Shown: positions 45,179 through 57,330 of the stretch, in pieces
Position numbering within the stretch: position 1 is the first letter of the stretch
Layout of the letters: the number at the start of each line of letters is the position of its first letter
NCBI GenBank assembly: GCA_016808115.1
Contig: JAEQBH010003858.1
Coordinates: 62,001-126,000, forward strand
Reading direction: 5' to 3'
DNA length: 64,000 bases
Source: Tetrastigma voinierianum
Taxonomy: Eukaryota > Streptophyta > Magnoliopsida > Vitales > Vitaceae
Notes under the pieces: model-generated
Database searches by the model: none
The model's input: only the letters and a program-made list of their open reading frames with translations
What the model was told of the DNA's origin: nothing
Translations under genes and position numbers: made by a program

Positions 45179-45812
45179 TGTAGTCTCCTGAATTCTCAGA
45201 GTCAATGGATCATCGGGGCATTCACTAGTTGGCTGCAACCTGTAAAACAAACAAGAAGACGACGGTGGTGTTCCGTCGTCCCTCCGATGGAAACGTTAGC
45301 CTTTTTTTGGAAGACTTAGAGCTTAGAGCAAATGCTTATCTCAATCAGAATCTCGCACTCACGGTGTGGTTTGCTTCTCTTTAAGTGGAGGAGAAAGGTG
45401 ATCCATCTTTCTCGGGAGAGTGGATCATTCTTCCCATAAAGATAGGGAAGGTGGCTCTTATTTCTGAAGCGATGACTGTCTTTTCTTTTTTTTTTTATGT
45501 ACCCGCTTCGATCGCCGCTTATCGTGCGCTTCCCTATTTCTGGAGGCGGTGATTGGTTTTTGGAAGAACATTTACTTATATCATGCAGTGCCGTCAAGCG
45601 CCTGCTGGTGAAGCTGCCGATCGGAAAGCAGATCCGAAAGGGAAGGGTATCCGGCACTGCGCGCTGGGAAAGTGCATCCCGACAGAGGCGCCTGCACTGT
45701 GGATAAAGGTTGCCCGTATGCCCCGGGCCGGCCGACGAGTGGCCTCGGTCCTGGGCTGGGGCCATTGGATGACGGGTCGCTTAGTGGAATGTGAGGCCGC
45801 CCATGGTACCCA
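45179..45812 (-). repeat. 3' LTR of Tat element 2
   Basis: Starts TGTAGTCTCC and ends CCATGGTACCCA. It shares AACAAGAAGACGACGG, CCTCCGATGGAAA, GACTTAG.AGCTTAGAGCAAA and TTCTTCCCATAAAGATAGGG with 56377-57157. The many small indels make it about 145 bp shorter than its partner. Confidence 0.88.
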
Positions 45813-45813
45813 T

Positions 45814-45829
45814 AATGCCCCCTTTTTCC
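45814..45829 (-). other. Polypurine tract of Tat element 2
   Basis: The minus-strand reading is GGAAAAAGGGGGCATT, directly before the LTR. Confidence 0.85.
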
Positions 45830-47174
45830 TACCGGGAGGAAGATCATCCCTAGCCGAAGCAAGATGCTTTGACCATTACACAGGGAAATGCAGAGATTCA
45901 TCAATACTGCTTAATTTCAACGTGAATTTTGTAACTTTTTTTGAAATCGATTAGGATGCTATCTCGGTCGGTCGAGTCGATCATGAGACTAAAGGTCAGA
46001 AAAGATTAAGTGGTGAGGAGGTTGGTCGTCCTACTGTTATCCACGCTTTCTTCACGAGAAGGATAATTGAATGTTAAGCAGACTCGAATTGGGATCAAGG
46101 GATGAAGGATGATTGTGTTCGACATTTGAGCGTGCTTTCTCAAGCAATGATTCAAGGCCAGACCTATGGTTTCAGCGAGCCTGAATTGTCCCGGGGGCCT
46201 TGGGTGGTTTTAAACTTGAATGGAGCCCGAGGACACCCCTGTTGAATTCGCAGGATCGTCAAAGCCACCAAATTTCATCTTCGTCTTTCCTCCTTCTTAG
46301 CCCCTCTACGGTAGCCCCATTCCATCTCTACTTCTTCTCGCTTCGCAGCTTCTTTAGCCCCATCTCCGTCTTCCCTTCTTCTTTGGCTTCCCCGCAGCCA
46401 GAGCTCTTTCAGCCCCATTCCGTCTTTCCCTTCTTGTCCACGATGCCTTCTCTTCTGCTCCTAGCGATGGATGCCTTGCCTGTTTTTTCTTCCTCGTATT
46501 TCGGGTGTTATGAATATTAGCTCGGTCGCGGTCGCACATTACTACTGCACATCGCCATGTACGTCAACACCTTTCGCGGTAATTAATAAAATTGCAATTT
46601 TTGAACTGACGAAGGTTCGGCTTGTAATTTCAGGTGACGATTCGACATTCATCCAATTGAGGCCGCTTGAACATTACAAAAACTTATTAATCCGGGTCGG
46701 CCCACCGCCGAGAAAGGCCCCGGGCTCGCTCCACTCAGTCTATTATGACCTAGAGCGCGAACCGTCATGATGGTTGAGATCCCAGCACGACATCACGCAT
46801 TAAATGTGACTCACGTGCCCTAGGTGGCGATATATATGATAGGTATCATTAAGTCATACTCTTTCCTTTCGTGTTATTTTCGGCTTGATTCGCTTCCTCC
46901 TCGCGACCAACCGCTGCGATCAGTCATCTAACCTTGCTTTTGCTCAGGCCATCATGCAAGCACTTCGCACTTTATTCCGTTGTAATCATCATCGCCTGCA
47001 AGCACTCGTGGAGCACTTGCTTCCCGCCAAAGGCTTGGAAGGGAGGAGACGTGGTTTAACACTTATTCGGCCCGGGCAGTCCTTGCCCGAGCTTGGGGTA
47101 TGCCTTCGTACCAATTGGGTATATGGCTAGAGTCTAATATTCATTTCCTCTTCTCCTTTTGATCTGCTTGTAGA
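45830..47174 (+). promoter_or_regulatory. Leader of the antisense gene in Tat element 2, with candidate promoter
   Basis: The G-box CACGTG is at 46812-46817 and TATATAT at 46831-46837, in the sense of the antisense gene and about 340 bp before the ATG at 47175. A CT-rich tract lies at 46270-46500. Just before the ATG, a pyrimidine run ending CTGCTTGTAG (47173) looks like a 3' splice site. Small frames (46200-46520, 46885-47130) show no domain. Confidence 0.4.
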
Positions 47175-49935
47175 ATGGTGAGGGGTCAGGAAAAAACTTT
47201 CACGAGTGGTCGCCCCGAAGGGTGCCTTCGGGTGACGCCTTCTACAAGCAACATCATTTCGTCCCTAACGATGGAGGAGTTAATGGCTTATTGCGAGGTG
47301 CCCGATAACATCGACCTTCGGTTGATGGAGAGGACGGACGAGTCCACCTTGGGTGGAGAACATAATGGTGTGTTTTTTACCCAGAGCACCTACAACAAAA
47401 ATATGCTTCCCTGCGTCGCCTAGTGAAGCAGCCAGATTTCACTGAGTGCCCTCATTTTATCCACCCCAACGTCATTTGTATTTTGATCAAGTGTCGCGCT
47501 GTTGAACTGATTTATATCAACTCGACCTCATCGGGTCGAAGCCGCGGTATAATTTATTTTCCGAGAATAGGCAGGCAAATGATGTCTATGTCGTCAACTT
47601 CGACTTCGTGTTGTTAACGGGCTCCCGACTCACCCAAACCGAGGCGAAAGGAGGCTTTAGTGGGGACCTCGACGAGTCCCAAAGCCCCTCGCCTTCTCCG
47701 CTTTCTGATATCAACTCCATTCCCCAATCTTTCCGTGTGTGTGGTCGGGTTAGACCTGGCCTGATAGCCTTTTTCTAGATATTTTAGTATGTGATGACGG
47801 ACTAACCTTGGGTTGCTCGTGTAGGTAAGGCTTGGCGAGGCAGGCTAGTGAACTGGGTGGAGAAGTCAAGCTTCGAGGAAATTTGTTGGTTATCGGAGAT
47901 TTCCGAGCAGGAGCGGCATTACAAGGTTCTCCTGACTCCAGATAATATATCTCGCTCGTGAGGCGAACTCCCGCCCTTACACCCTCCTGGCCATTCCCCC
48001 GACCGCTATCTTCGGACATCGTGGAAGGGGAGCACTTTGTCATTGCCGACTCACGACGCCCGACGCTGCAGCCCGTCCCCAAGAGTCCAAAGAGGCCGAG
48101 GCCAAGTCGGGTGCGTGGTGTCGAGGCATCGATTCATCGACCTCTCCTAGTGAGGACTTAGTTCAAGACAACCCGCTCTACCGAGAACCGGCAACTTTCG
48201 CCCAACGACGCTTTCGCTCGAGCAAGCGCGGATTCGCCCGAGTGATAACGATTAAACGGAAAAAGGCAGTCGGGCGACGGAACGCGCCTGGATCGAAGGG
48301 GGAGGATTTCGTTCCCTAGGCTAGTACCGAACACGAGGATTTACAGGATTTGGAGGAGGAGGAACGGGAGGAGAGGATGACCGGGCTACTAGACCGTTAC
48401 GTCACCCGTAAAAGAAAGCGACGCTGAGTTCTGGGGAGGTCTCTGATCCTTTAGACTCGCAATCTAGTCGTAATCGCTGCTGAGGAGGATTGCATGCAAG
48501 CCATTGTCATCCCCGGCCTCCCGACCGGGGCCCACAGATCAAACTGAGTCATGCAGCCTCGAATAGAGTCAAAGGAGGCCGACCCGGTTTCAAGTGCACT
48601 TAAGGTAATCCCCCCTTCCGATCGGGATGGGGGTCAACCTAGCAGGTCGAAGTTTACGCGGTCCGGGCTGCCTAGGCCCCCATTGCTGGAGCGGATCATA
48701 ACCAACTGTTATGCTCCTCCGCGTGGGCCAGAACCTCCGAGAGTGGAAGTATCGGCGCCCGGGGCGGACGAGGTGAAGTATATCATGGGCAGCTGGGAGC
48801 CTTTCCACCGTGGAGAGGCCGCGGCTGACCGGATGATCAATTTGTATCCGCACATGCTTCGGATGTCGGTAGTTGATCGGGGCATGGGTCTTGGCGAGGA
48901 CTACTCGGTGAGCGTTCCTACAGGGACTCGGAAGGAAGACATTGAGCGGATTATTGATGACGGGATACAAGTCCGCGTTCATCTATGTTCGCCGATCAAT
49001 CGTAAGATAACGAAGCTGCCAGACATTAATGCTTATGCTTGATTTCGGTACTCCTAATGGGTTTCTTTGCAGGTCGTCGCTGCTATTCGGAACATGGCAC
49101 TCAACATCAAGAGTTTGAGCTCCGGCTAAGGGACACCGAACGACTGTGATTATATGTCTAATCGGGGATGGCTGAGCGGGAGATACAGAGTGCTTCACAA
49201 AGAGGCTGAGTTACGGCCACGCTCGAGCCGAGGCCAAGGAATTCCATCAGCAATAGCCGCGTAGGTCAGAGGGATGCGGCGCTCACGAGGCAATGATGGG
49301 CTGCTGCGTGATCGGCGCCAAGTAATACCCGAGCACACATGTGGAGTCTAAGTTTGGCTTAAGTTCAACGCGCCTTAGCAAAGCCAGCAGTACGCTCGCC
49401 TTAAGGGCGGAGTTCGGCATGGAGTTGCTCGTGAGGCGTCGTCGCGGGCGGGAAGCTTCAGGAGGGCATGAAGAAGAAAATGTACCGCTTGACGGACGAG
49501 AGACTTGCCTTGGTCATGGAGCTCGGGACTATAAAGGATGACTTTGCCACCTCTGGGAGAAGGCCGTTGCTGATAGAGAGACGTTGGAGGCGAAGTTCGA
49601 TGCAAGCGGCGACACGCTGTTCAACTATGGCTATGGTTGTTGCATTTTTACGCACAAAATATGCTGGAGCAAGCCTCATTTGATGGAATACCCGATCCTT
49701 CTAGCCCCGTAACCTAGAGTTCTTGCTAACCCCCTGCCCCCCAAGCATCTTGCCACTACCCAAAACTCGGATCTCACCGGCAGCTTAGCAAGGAGCCGTG
49801 TCCGAAGAACAGCCCGACCGCTGCCGGAGAGGAGGCGACTCTTCCGATGGGTCCCTCGGCCTCGTCGGACGATGGGGTTGAGGATTCCATAGTCAACCAG
49901 GGCTTTAGCGCTTTTATGAGACGAGACTTGTACTG
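47175..49935 (+). pseudogene. Antisense gene of Tat element 2
   Basis: Coding-like plus-strand pieces: 47175-47423 begins MVRGQEKTFTSG and holds TMEELMAYCEVPDNIDL; 47455-47500 reads FIHPNVICILIKC; 48551-49042 is a 163-residue frame with YIMGSWEPFHRGEAAADRMI. The N-terminal part with a PNV-x-RIL-like segment recalls the domain of antisense genes in other Tat elements. An acceptor TTTCTTTGCAG ends at 49072 after a CTAAT branch word, suggesting an intron that ends there and begins inside the preceding frame. Another acceptor-like site is at 47825. The coding signal fades near 49930. Its role in the element is unknown. Frameshifts make it non-functional as written. Confidence 0.65.
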
Positions 49936-50099
49936 TTCAATGGTTGCACCAAACGATTTACATCCCCTTCTTCTCTTTCGTTAATTTTTGTTTAATACCC
50001 TCGTCAGAGGTTTAACATCAAGGCCATCCGGATTTGCATTGATTTTTGTTAAGCGCATCATTCGAGAGCGTTTGTTAGAAATCATCGGTATTCAGCTGG

Positions 50100-50940
50100 A
50101 TGGGCCGTCTATCGTGTTGCCCGGATAGGTCATTCACTAGGTCATCCGGGCTTTCGCATTTGACCAGTTGGAAGCGATCTATACTGGGCCGGATAGATCA
50201 TTTGATTGTTCCATCCGGGATTTTGAATACAACCAACTAGGAAGGCGATCTAAGGCTCGGGCCGGACAAAGTCATTTTACTGCGCCATCCGGGCTTTTAG
50301 ACAATCAGCCAAGAAGTGATCTATGCTGGGTCGGATAGGTCATTTGACTGTTCCATCCGGGCTTTTAAATATGACCAGCTAGAAGTGATCTATGCTGGGC
50401 CGGACAGGTCATTTTACTACGTCATCCTAAGCTAGATTCACCAAAGAAGAAGTGATTCACGCCGCCCTGATAGGTCATTTGACCGCGCCTATCCGGCTTT
50501 TGTATTTGACCCAGTTGAAGAACTGACCTATGTCGGGTCGGACAGCCATTTCCATCGTACATCCTGGGCTTTGTCTTTGACCACCAAGAAGTGACGGCGC
50601 TTCGCCGGGATGTGTCATTTTATCGCGCCATCCGGGCTTTTGCATTCCGACTGAAGAAGAAGTGATCTATGTCACGATAGGTCATTTGATTGTTCCATCC
50701 GGGCTTTTGAATAGGACCAACTAGAAGTGATCACATCGGGTCGACAGTCATTTTACCGCGCCATCCCCGGGCTTTTATTCGACCAAGAAGAAGTGATCGA
50801 TGTCGGCCTGACAGTCATTTTAATATCGCGCCTATCCTGCTTTTGTATTTGACCAGCTAGAAATGATCTATGCTAGGTCGGACAAGTCATTTTACTGCGC
50901 CATCCGGGCTTTTGTATTTGACCCTGTATAAAGAAAAATA
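50100..50940. repeat. About 70-bp tandem array in Tat element 2, about 12 units
   Basis: The word GTGATCTATGCTGGG or variants recurs near 50172, 50244, 50315, 50385, 50452, 50525, 50593, 50662, 50727, 50793 and 50861. Each unit has GGATAGGTCATTTGAC and CATCCGGGCTTTT. It lies exactly between the ends of the convergent antisense gene and pol. Confidence 0.92.
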
Positions 50941-50976
50941 TGCGAAGCCATAGGAGTCAAAGATAATGATATGCTT

Positions 50977-53900
50977 TTATTGATAATACCTTCTCAAGTG
51001 CATGGCATTCCACATTCTAGGTACAGGAGTTCCATCTGTTTTATCTATAGCGTAGGACCCGGCTTCATCGGCCCGCGTCACGACATAAGGTCCTTCCTAG
51101 TTGGGTTGGAATTTTCTTGCAATGGGGTTTGCAGTATTTTCGAAAACTTTCCTCAAGACCAGATCGCCTGGACGAAACACTCGAGGCTTGACCCGCTCAT
51201 ATAAGAGTTCTGCCGGTAGCCGGGTAGGAGGTTATGATTGCTACGGCTTCCGCCGCTTCATTAATTATGTCTAACTCCCCGGCTATTGATTCCGCATTTT
51301 CGACTCTGGTAGTCGTCAATGGTGGGTGTACCAATTTCGGTGGGGATAACCCGCTTCCATCCCGTAGGCGAGTGCAAAGGAGATGCCTACTGGGCTTCTG
51401 GGCAAAGAGTTCCAGAGGGCCTGGAGCACCCCGGGGAGTTCTTCTACCCACTTCCCTTTAGCGGAGTCTAACTGCTTTTTCAAGGCAATCAACAAGGTTT
51501 TTTTGGAGGCTTCTTCTTGGCCATTGCTTTAAGGATACCGAGGGGTAGAATATAAATTTTTTATCTTCAATTCTTGGCAGAAGTCTCGGTAGACTCGACT
51601 GTCAAACTGCGGCCCGTTATTGGACACGATTGATCTTAGGATGCCGAATCGGTAGACAATGTTTTTCCATATAAACCGAGTAACATCTCTATCTTTGATT
51701 ACGAGAAAGCGTCAGCTTCTATCCATTTACTGAAATAATCGGTGGCGACCAATAATAGTTTCTTTTAAGCCGGTGTAGTGGGAAGTGGACCGACTATATC
51801 AATTCCCCATTGAGCGAATGGCCACGAGTTAGAGATGGAGAACAAGTCTTGCACTGGTGATTTCAAGATAGGGGACATTCGCTGGCAAGGGTCACATTTC
51901 TTAACGTGAATTGGTAGCCCACTTCATAGTCGCCAATAATACCTCGAGCAGGAGCTCCTGTGCTGTAGTTCTTCCCGATGATTCTCGTATGCCTTCATGC
52001 AATCCAAATAATACAGTTCGGCCTTGTTCAGGGTTAGACACCATCGTATGGCTCATTTAGGATCATTTGTATAGCTGCCCGTCTATCATGGAGAATCTAG
52101 CCGATCAATCCGAACTCGCGTGGGGCCTCGCTCGTTGACAGGGTAGTTCCGCGGGCTATGTATAGTCGTATGGGTCCATCCAGACGGGGAACTCTTCATC
52201 TAGTTTAATGGCATGCAAGATTGAGGATTCGATTGATAGTAGATGGGGAGGAATATGGTTTCATTCTGCAATGAAGCGGCCATGACGGGTTAAGGCACGG
52301 TCCTCCCACATAGCCTGGGGACATGTCTGAATTTTCTAGCCGAGAGGGTGTTCAATTTTGCTTGGACTACAGGCTATTACTCTTATTGTCGGGATCTCTC
52401 GACTCGACCTCATAAGAACCCGTCTCGACAACCAGCCGTGAGTCGCTCCGAACTCGAAAGATCACCAACACCTGTGTGAGTGCGAGCCTCGAGTCCGCCA
52501 TCATTACCTGGGCATTCCGATTCGTTGTTGGTGGCGCTGAAGCCCAACCGTGTCACCGTTCGCCAATCCTCTCCCTAGGAGGTTAATTGCAAACCAATGC
52601 CCGCCCTACTTGTCCGGGAAGCCCCATCTACGCCGAAAGTGTCCACCACCGTTTACTCTAGGGCAGTGTGTCTAGTCAAGGAATTTCTATGATGAAGTCA
52701 GCCAAGACTTGCCCCTTCTACAAAAGTCTCGGCTTGTACTGGATGCCATACTTGCTTAACTTCATTGCCCAGCAGGCCATTCTCCCGGACATATCAGGTT
52801 TATGAATTATGCCACAGAGTGGAAGATCAGTTAGTACCACAACGGGATGAGCCTGGAAGTATGGGCGGAGTTTTCAGCAATTGGTCCGAGGGGCCGTCAA
52901 GGCAGCTCGTTCGGGAGGTGAAGAACCGTTTCAAGATCGGTTAAGGATTTGTCGACAAAGAACACTCCGCCTCAACTTCTCGCATCCCCACATTCTTAAA
53001 CAGAGCGGCGCCACGCTTATATCGTAGGTCATGGCGTAGAGGTAGAGTATGTCACCTAGCTTCTAGCTCAAGAATCGTGGCTCACGTATTTGCTGATTAC
53101 ATAATTGGTCGTATTCCCATTCCATTCGGCCCGGTTGGCTCTCCTTAGGGTAGTGAAGAAGGGTTTCAAACGGTCCGTGAACCGGGAAATAAAACTCTCA
53201 AGAGTGGCTAACCACGCCATTGTTGATTCCCTTCGAGTCAGTCTAAGATCAAGACGGCCTTGTCGTGCGTGCTAGCCTCTATTCCCTCGTACCATAAACC
53301 AAGGAATCGGGCCGTCGACTCGAAGGCACACTTAAGGGGTCTGGGGCTTGCTACTCATATTCTCTCGAGGAGGCTCGAATGTCCGTTGAGATGTGCAACG
53401 TGATCCCACGTTGTTTGGATTTTACCAAAGATATCATCAATGTAGACTCATCACTACCGAGTAACTAGTTGAAACATCTTCACACCAACTCTCGATAGGT
53501 GGCCCCGTGATTCTTTAAACCGAAAAGGCATCACATTGTAACAAAGAGAGTCCATGGGGAGGATGAACGATAAGTTTTTTCCGCATTCGGGGTGCATGAT
53601 CCGTGGTATCCCGAGAAGACGCCTAGAAAGATAAGATACCATGCCCCGCCGGCCGCCCACAATCCGATCTATGCAGGTGGGAAGTTGTCTTTGACAAAGG
53701 CGCGTTGAGGTCCCCGGTAATTCACATACTTCCATTTGTTCCCTCTTGGGACAACTACCACGCTGGCTGCCCATTACAGATGAATCGTCTGACAATCAGT
53801 TATGTAAAGATTATCGACCCCGGTCCGGATGACCAAGCATGACCCAGGAGAGCGCCCCACTCATTCGACCTACATGGATGGGCGACGTGAATCATGGTGA

Positions 53901-54660
53901 GGCGTGCATGGGGCTTATCCCTGTCATATCCGCATGAGTCCAGGCAAATACATCAGTATTTAACTCGCACGCCACCAAGATGTCATTCCTCCTCCTGACA
54001 GATGGGTACTAAGGTAGATGCATCCGCCTAGTCCACAAGGGGTGTGGTCACAAGGATCAACTGTCACGCTCCGCTCCGCGGATCAGGTAGATGACCGTGA
54101 TTGTTATTGCGAGGTTGACCTCAAGGGATGGGTTCACCGGAGCACTCTCGCTCGCCCTCAGATTGAGTTGATAGCATCGTCGTGGCTAACTCGACTTCCT
54201 TAAGGTCGACTTACCGAACGCAAATAAAGTACCGATTGCTCGTGGTATAGATGGTATCGCTTATGGCGTAGCCAGCCCTACCGTATCGGCATTGTATGGC
54301 CCCAAATTCTTCTACCATCGAGAATGGGCATTTGCCGACTACTGCACTCGCTTGGACAGGAAAGGCAATGTCCCCAACTGTCAATGTGGTAGCCCCATTA
54401 AACCCGGATAAAACCCTACCAGTGGAACTGAGATGATCGAGCGGGACTCTCATCTGCTTAAAGGTTGGGAGCTGTAGTAAATCGGCTGCACTACCTGGAT
54501 CGACGAGGACCCTGTGTACATCAAAACTGTTAATACCAACAATAAGTACAAGTGCATCGTAATGAGGGGTAATGACCCGAGTAGGCTGATGTGGGGAAGG
54601 ACATGCGGTCACAACCCATGGAATTGTTGTGATGTTTTCAGGCCGACTGTTCAATTATGG
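50977..54660 (-). pseudogene. pol of Tat element 2: protease, RT, RNase H, integrase
   Basis: Protease (54654-54211) has VLVDPGSAADLL with the catalytic Asp near 54500. RT (about 53800-52700) shows CIDRIVGG, YNVMPFRFK and an intact YIDD at 53444-53433. Integrase has QWGIDIVGPLP (51815-51785, first catalytic Asp). The second catalytic site reads SNNGPQFDS (51624-51598), with Asn in place of the required Asp (codon 51621-51619). The C-terminus has RMWNAMH and ends HLRRYYQ-stop at 50979-50977. Frameshifts occur throughout. Even with perfect frames, the D-to-N change in the DDE triad should abolish integration. Confidence 0.92.
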
Positions 54661-55229
54661 CCTGACCGAGGTCAGACGGAAAGCATTTTTCTCCTCTCGC
54701 TTTGACCGACACCGCTTACCTACGATCCCTAGTATAAAGTTGATGGCTTGCCGGGGCCCCGATGCATGCTCAAGCATCAACAATGACCGGGTGGTGTCAC
54801 CGTGGGGCGGCCGCTACCTCGCTTGATTAGCTCCCGTACATATTCCTCCGAGGTGCCTGTACCACCTAGCCTCCACTAGAACCTGCTTGGCAATGGCTGG
54901 TTTCAGGCCACCTCCTATGGTAATCACACCTTAGGGATCTGTTGCGCTGGTATGGACTTGCCCTCATGGGTGGGGGCCACTTGAAATCGGGGAGGCCCCA
55001 ATGAGGGCAGGCTCGTCATGTTTATGCTGAGAGGAGTGAACGGGGCTCCTTCCGCTTTTCGATCGCCCGCCGTGGCGCTTCGACCCTTGTTCCGTTGCTC
55101 TTCTGCTCGATGAGCTCATGCCAGCTTCTCACTTTGGGTGGTTATCATTACAGTTTGCAAGGCAGCCCGAATGTTGTCTTCCAATGTGGAGAACTTATCT
55201 GCCCTCCGATATAATTCTTCCATGGTTGC

Positions 55230-56350
55230 GGGCGGATCTAAGGATAAAGACTAGAAGAACGGGGTGGTCGGTCCAAAGCTTCTCCGGAAGTTTTGCAGGA
55301 CCGCATCCATACTATAAATATCAATATGTTGAACAACTTGTCCGAGCTTGCGTGTGAAGTCCCGAATGGATTCGTCTTCTCGTTTGAGGATAGCTTGGAG
55401 GGAGCTGATATTCCCTTTTGCCCGACCGAAAGAATAAATACCGAGACGAACACCACCCACAACTCTCAATGAGTTTATCACCCCAGAAGCTTGTGAACCA
55501 AGCCAAAGCCGCAGCCTTTTGAGGCCGCCAGAACACTTTACTACGTAGTCTATCGTCCCTGCATTGAGGATCATAGCTTGAAGTAACATGTGATCGCATC
55601 GGGATCGGAGGAGCCACGTACATAGAAAATAGCGGAATAACGAATCTGGCGAGGTTCATAATTTAAAATAAGGCCGCCCAAAGGGTAGGACAACATGTTA
55701 AGTGGGGTCCCCACTGTGGGGATGAGCGGGCGATGTGTGACGGGAGCACCGGTGGATACCGTATGTAGAAATGGGGGCTGCCTTCGAACCGGTGGCAACA
55801 TGTTTAGGGGCCAATTGTGTGGAGCGGGTCTATCCGGTGTCCTCTTTTCAGATTCTGCCGCGCTCGCCCATACCATCGGACTCGTGAGGAGGTCTCTTTT
55901 TGACTCCTACCCGCATTGCTCGTGGGTGGTGAGCGACTCGGGAAGTGAGAGTCAGCCCAAAGAGAGCTCGCCATCGCCTGATGATTACCATGGTTCCGGC
56001 AGACGAGCTCTTTCCCCTTTATTCGCTCTAAGCAGGGCTCATTCCCGCGACACCTCGGGGTTCCCGGGCCCGCCGGACTCTGCTGGAACGAGGCGTCATT
56101 CTCCTGCTGTAAACAGTCCGCACGTTCTCGTAATTCGACCCATCTCATTGGCCTCGCTTCCTCCCCGTTCGCCTCCATCTCCCGGGGCGCCTAACGGCGA
56201 GGAACTCGCCCCGACGTGGGTTTACTGGCCGGATACGCGTGAAGTTCCGACGGTCTCAAGGGATGTTCAAGAATGGCCAAGGCTTCGAGATCGGAGATCA
56301 CTCCTGTGAGTCGGGTGTACCTAAGCTCGCATCGCCTTAATCCAGATTTC
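55230..56350 (-). pseudogene. gag of Tat element 2
   Basis: The frames 56178-55804, 55876-55571 and 55589-55251 overlap in three phases. The last one carries the capsid-like segment with LQAILKREDESIRDFTRKLGQ, a typical Tat gag stretch in which Lys/Arg and Glu alternate before FxxxL. The N-terminal part has RERADCLQQEN, a short coiled-coil-like stretch. The plus-strand frame 55695-56309 is a shadow. Confidence 0.8.
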
Positions 56351-56376
56351 GCCTACGCTTCCTACACGGCGCTAAT
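56350..56376 (-). other. Primer-binding site region of Tat element 2
   Basis: Read on the minus strand after ...GACTACA: ATTAGCGCCGTGTAGGAAG. It resembles the TTGGCGCCGTCTGTGGGAA type seen in many Tat elements, with a few changes. Confidence 0.6.
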
Positions 56377-57157
56377 TGTAGTCTCTTAATTCCCCGTGAG
56401 TCACGGATCGTCAGTATCTACCCGCCGTCAGAATCTCGCAAAACAACAAGAAGATGACGGGTGGTGTTCGTCATTCCTCCGATGGAAAAGTTAGCCTTTC
56501 TAAAAGACTTAGGAGCTTAGAGCAAATTAAGTATCTCAATCAAGAATTGCACTTCATTTGGTGATTTGCTTCTCTTTTATGGAGGGAGAAAGGGGATCCA
56601 TCTTTCCTGGAGAGTGGACGATTTCTTCCCATAAAGATAGGGGAATGTGACTCTTATTTTGGGAATGATGACTTGTTCTTTTTTTTATGTACTCTCTTTC
56701 CCGATCGGGCCGCTGTTGGGAGTGCCTTCCTATTTTGTTGGAGGCGGGGTAATTGGTTCTTGGAAGAACATTTATTTATATCATGAAAAGCTGGTTGACA
56801 GTTTCATTTGGTGAAGTTGCCGATCGAGAAAGGAGGCATCTGAGTGAAGGGGTATCCGGGCACCTGGACACGTCGGGAAAGGAGGTATCCAGGATAAGAG
56901 GCGCTAGGGTACCCGAAAGGAAAGGTCGCCTCGCCGCCCCGGGCCAACAATTTGGGCTGGTCCCGGCCGGAGCCGTACTGTGCATGGAGTTCTTCGGCGT
57001 CCCTGGTCGGTCGACTTTAGGGTCCGGTACCGGTCGGAGCCTACACCCGGCGAGTTCTTCCCGCTCCCGGGCCTACCGACTTTGGTGGCTCGGGTCCCTG
57101 GGTCATCATCGGGCTCTGGCCATAGGGAACCGAGCCCTGGCCCATGGTATCCACACA
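56377..57157 (-). repeat. 5' LTR of Tat element 2
   Basis: Starts TGTAGTCTCT and ends GGTATCCACA or two bases later. The minus-strand TATA-like CCATAAAAG (near 56580) is consistent with right-to-left transcription. Its GC-rich U3 part (56930-57140) has diverged strongly from the partner LTR. Confidence 0.88.
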
Positions 57158-57330
57158 TATTGGTATATATGATACTATCCATCAGAGTCAAGCCCTCACG
57201 TTTTGTTTTGGGCTTTTCAATTGTGGCTTCATACTAATTTGATGTTATTAATGCTTATATACTCATAAGTATTCTAATTCCTAATTGTTGTGGGATATTA
57301 TGAAACTTTAGGTATACACCCAAGAACTAG

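Larger units (their letters stand above)
45179..57157 (-). mobile_element. Tat-type Ty3/gypsy element 2
   Basis: About 12.0 kb. The 5' LTR (56377-57157), gag, protease, RT, RNase H and integrase (stop at 50977), a 70-bp tandem array (50100-50940), an antisense gene on the plus strand (47175-49935), PPT and 3' LTR (45179-45812) follow in element sense. Flanks TATAT (45174-45178) and CATAT (57156-57160) are probably the target duplication with one difference. The insertion site is inside the right LTR of the TRIM, whose sequence resumes on the far side. It has the same layout and nearly the same length as Tat element 1 without its insertion. Confidence 0.9.
44763..57325 (-). mobile_element. TRIM-like miniature retrotransposon, split by Tat element 2
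   Basis: The left LTR is 44763-44954 (192 bp) and the internal region 44955-45141 (187 bp). The right LTR is 45142-45178, resuming at about 57161-57325 (about 200 bp in total). The left internal end read on the minus strand is TTTAAGGAGATGAT before TGTTGGATATGTACCC, a PPT plus LTR start. The right internal end GAGCTCTGATACCACT is the complement of the initiator-Met PBS. Flanks ACTAA (44758-44762) and ACTAG (57326-57330) are a near-perfect duplication. There is no coding capacity, so mobilisation in trans is required. Rejoined length is about 580 bp, within the usual TRIM range. Confidence 0.85.
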
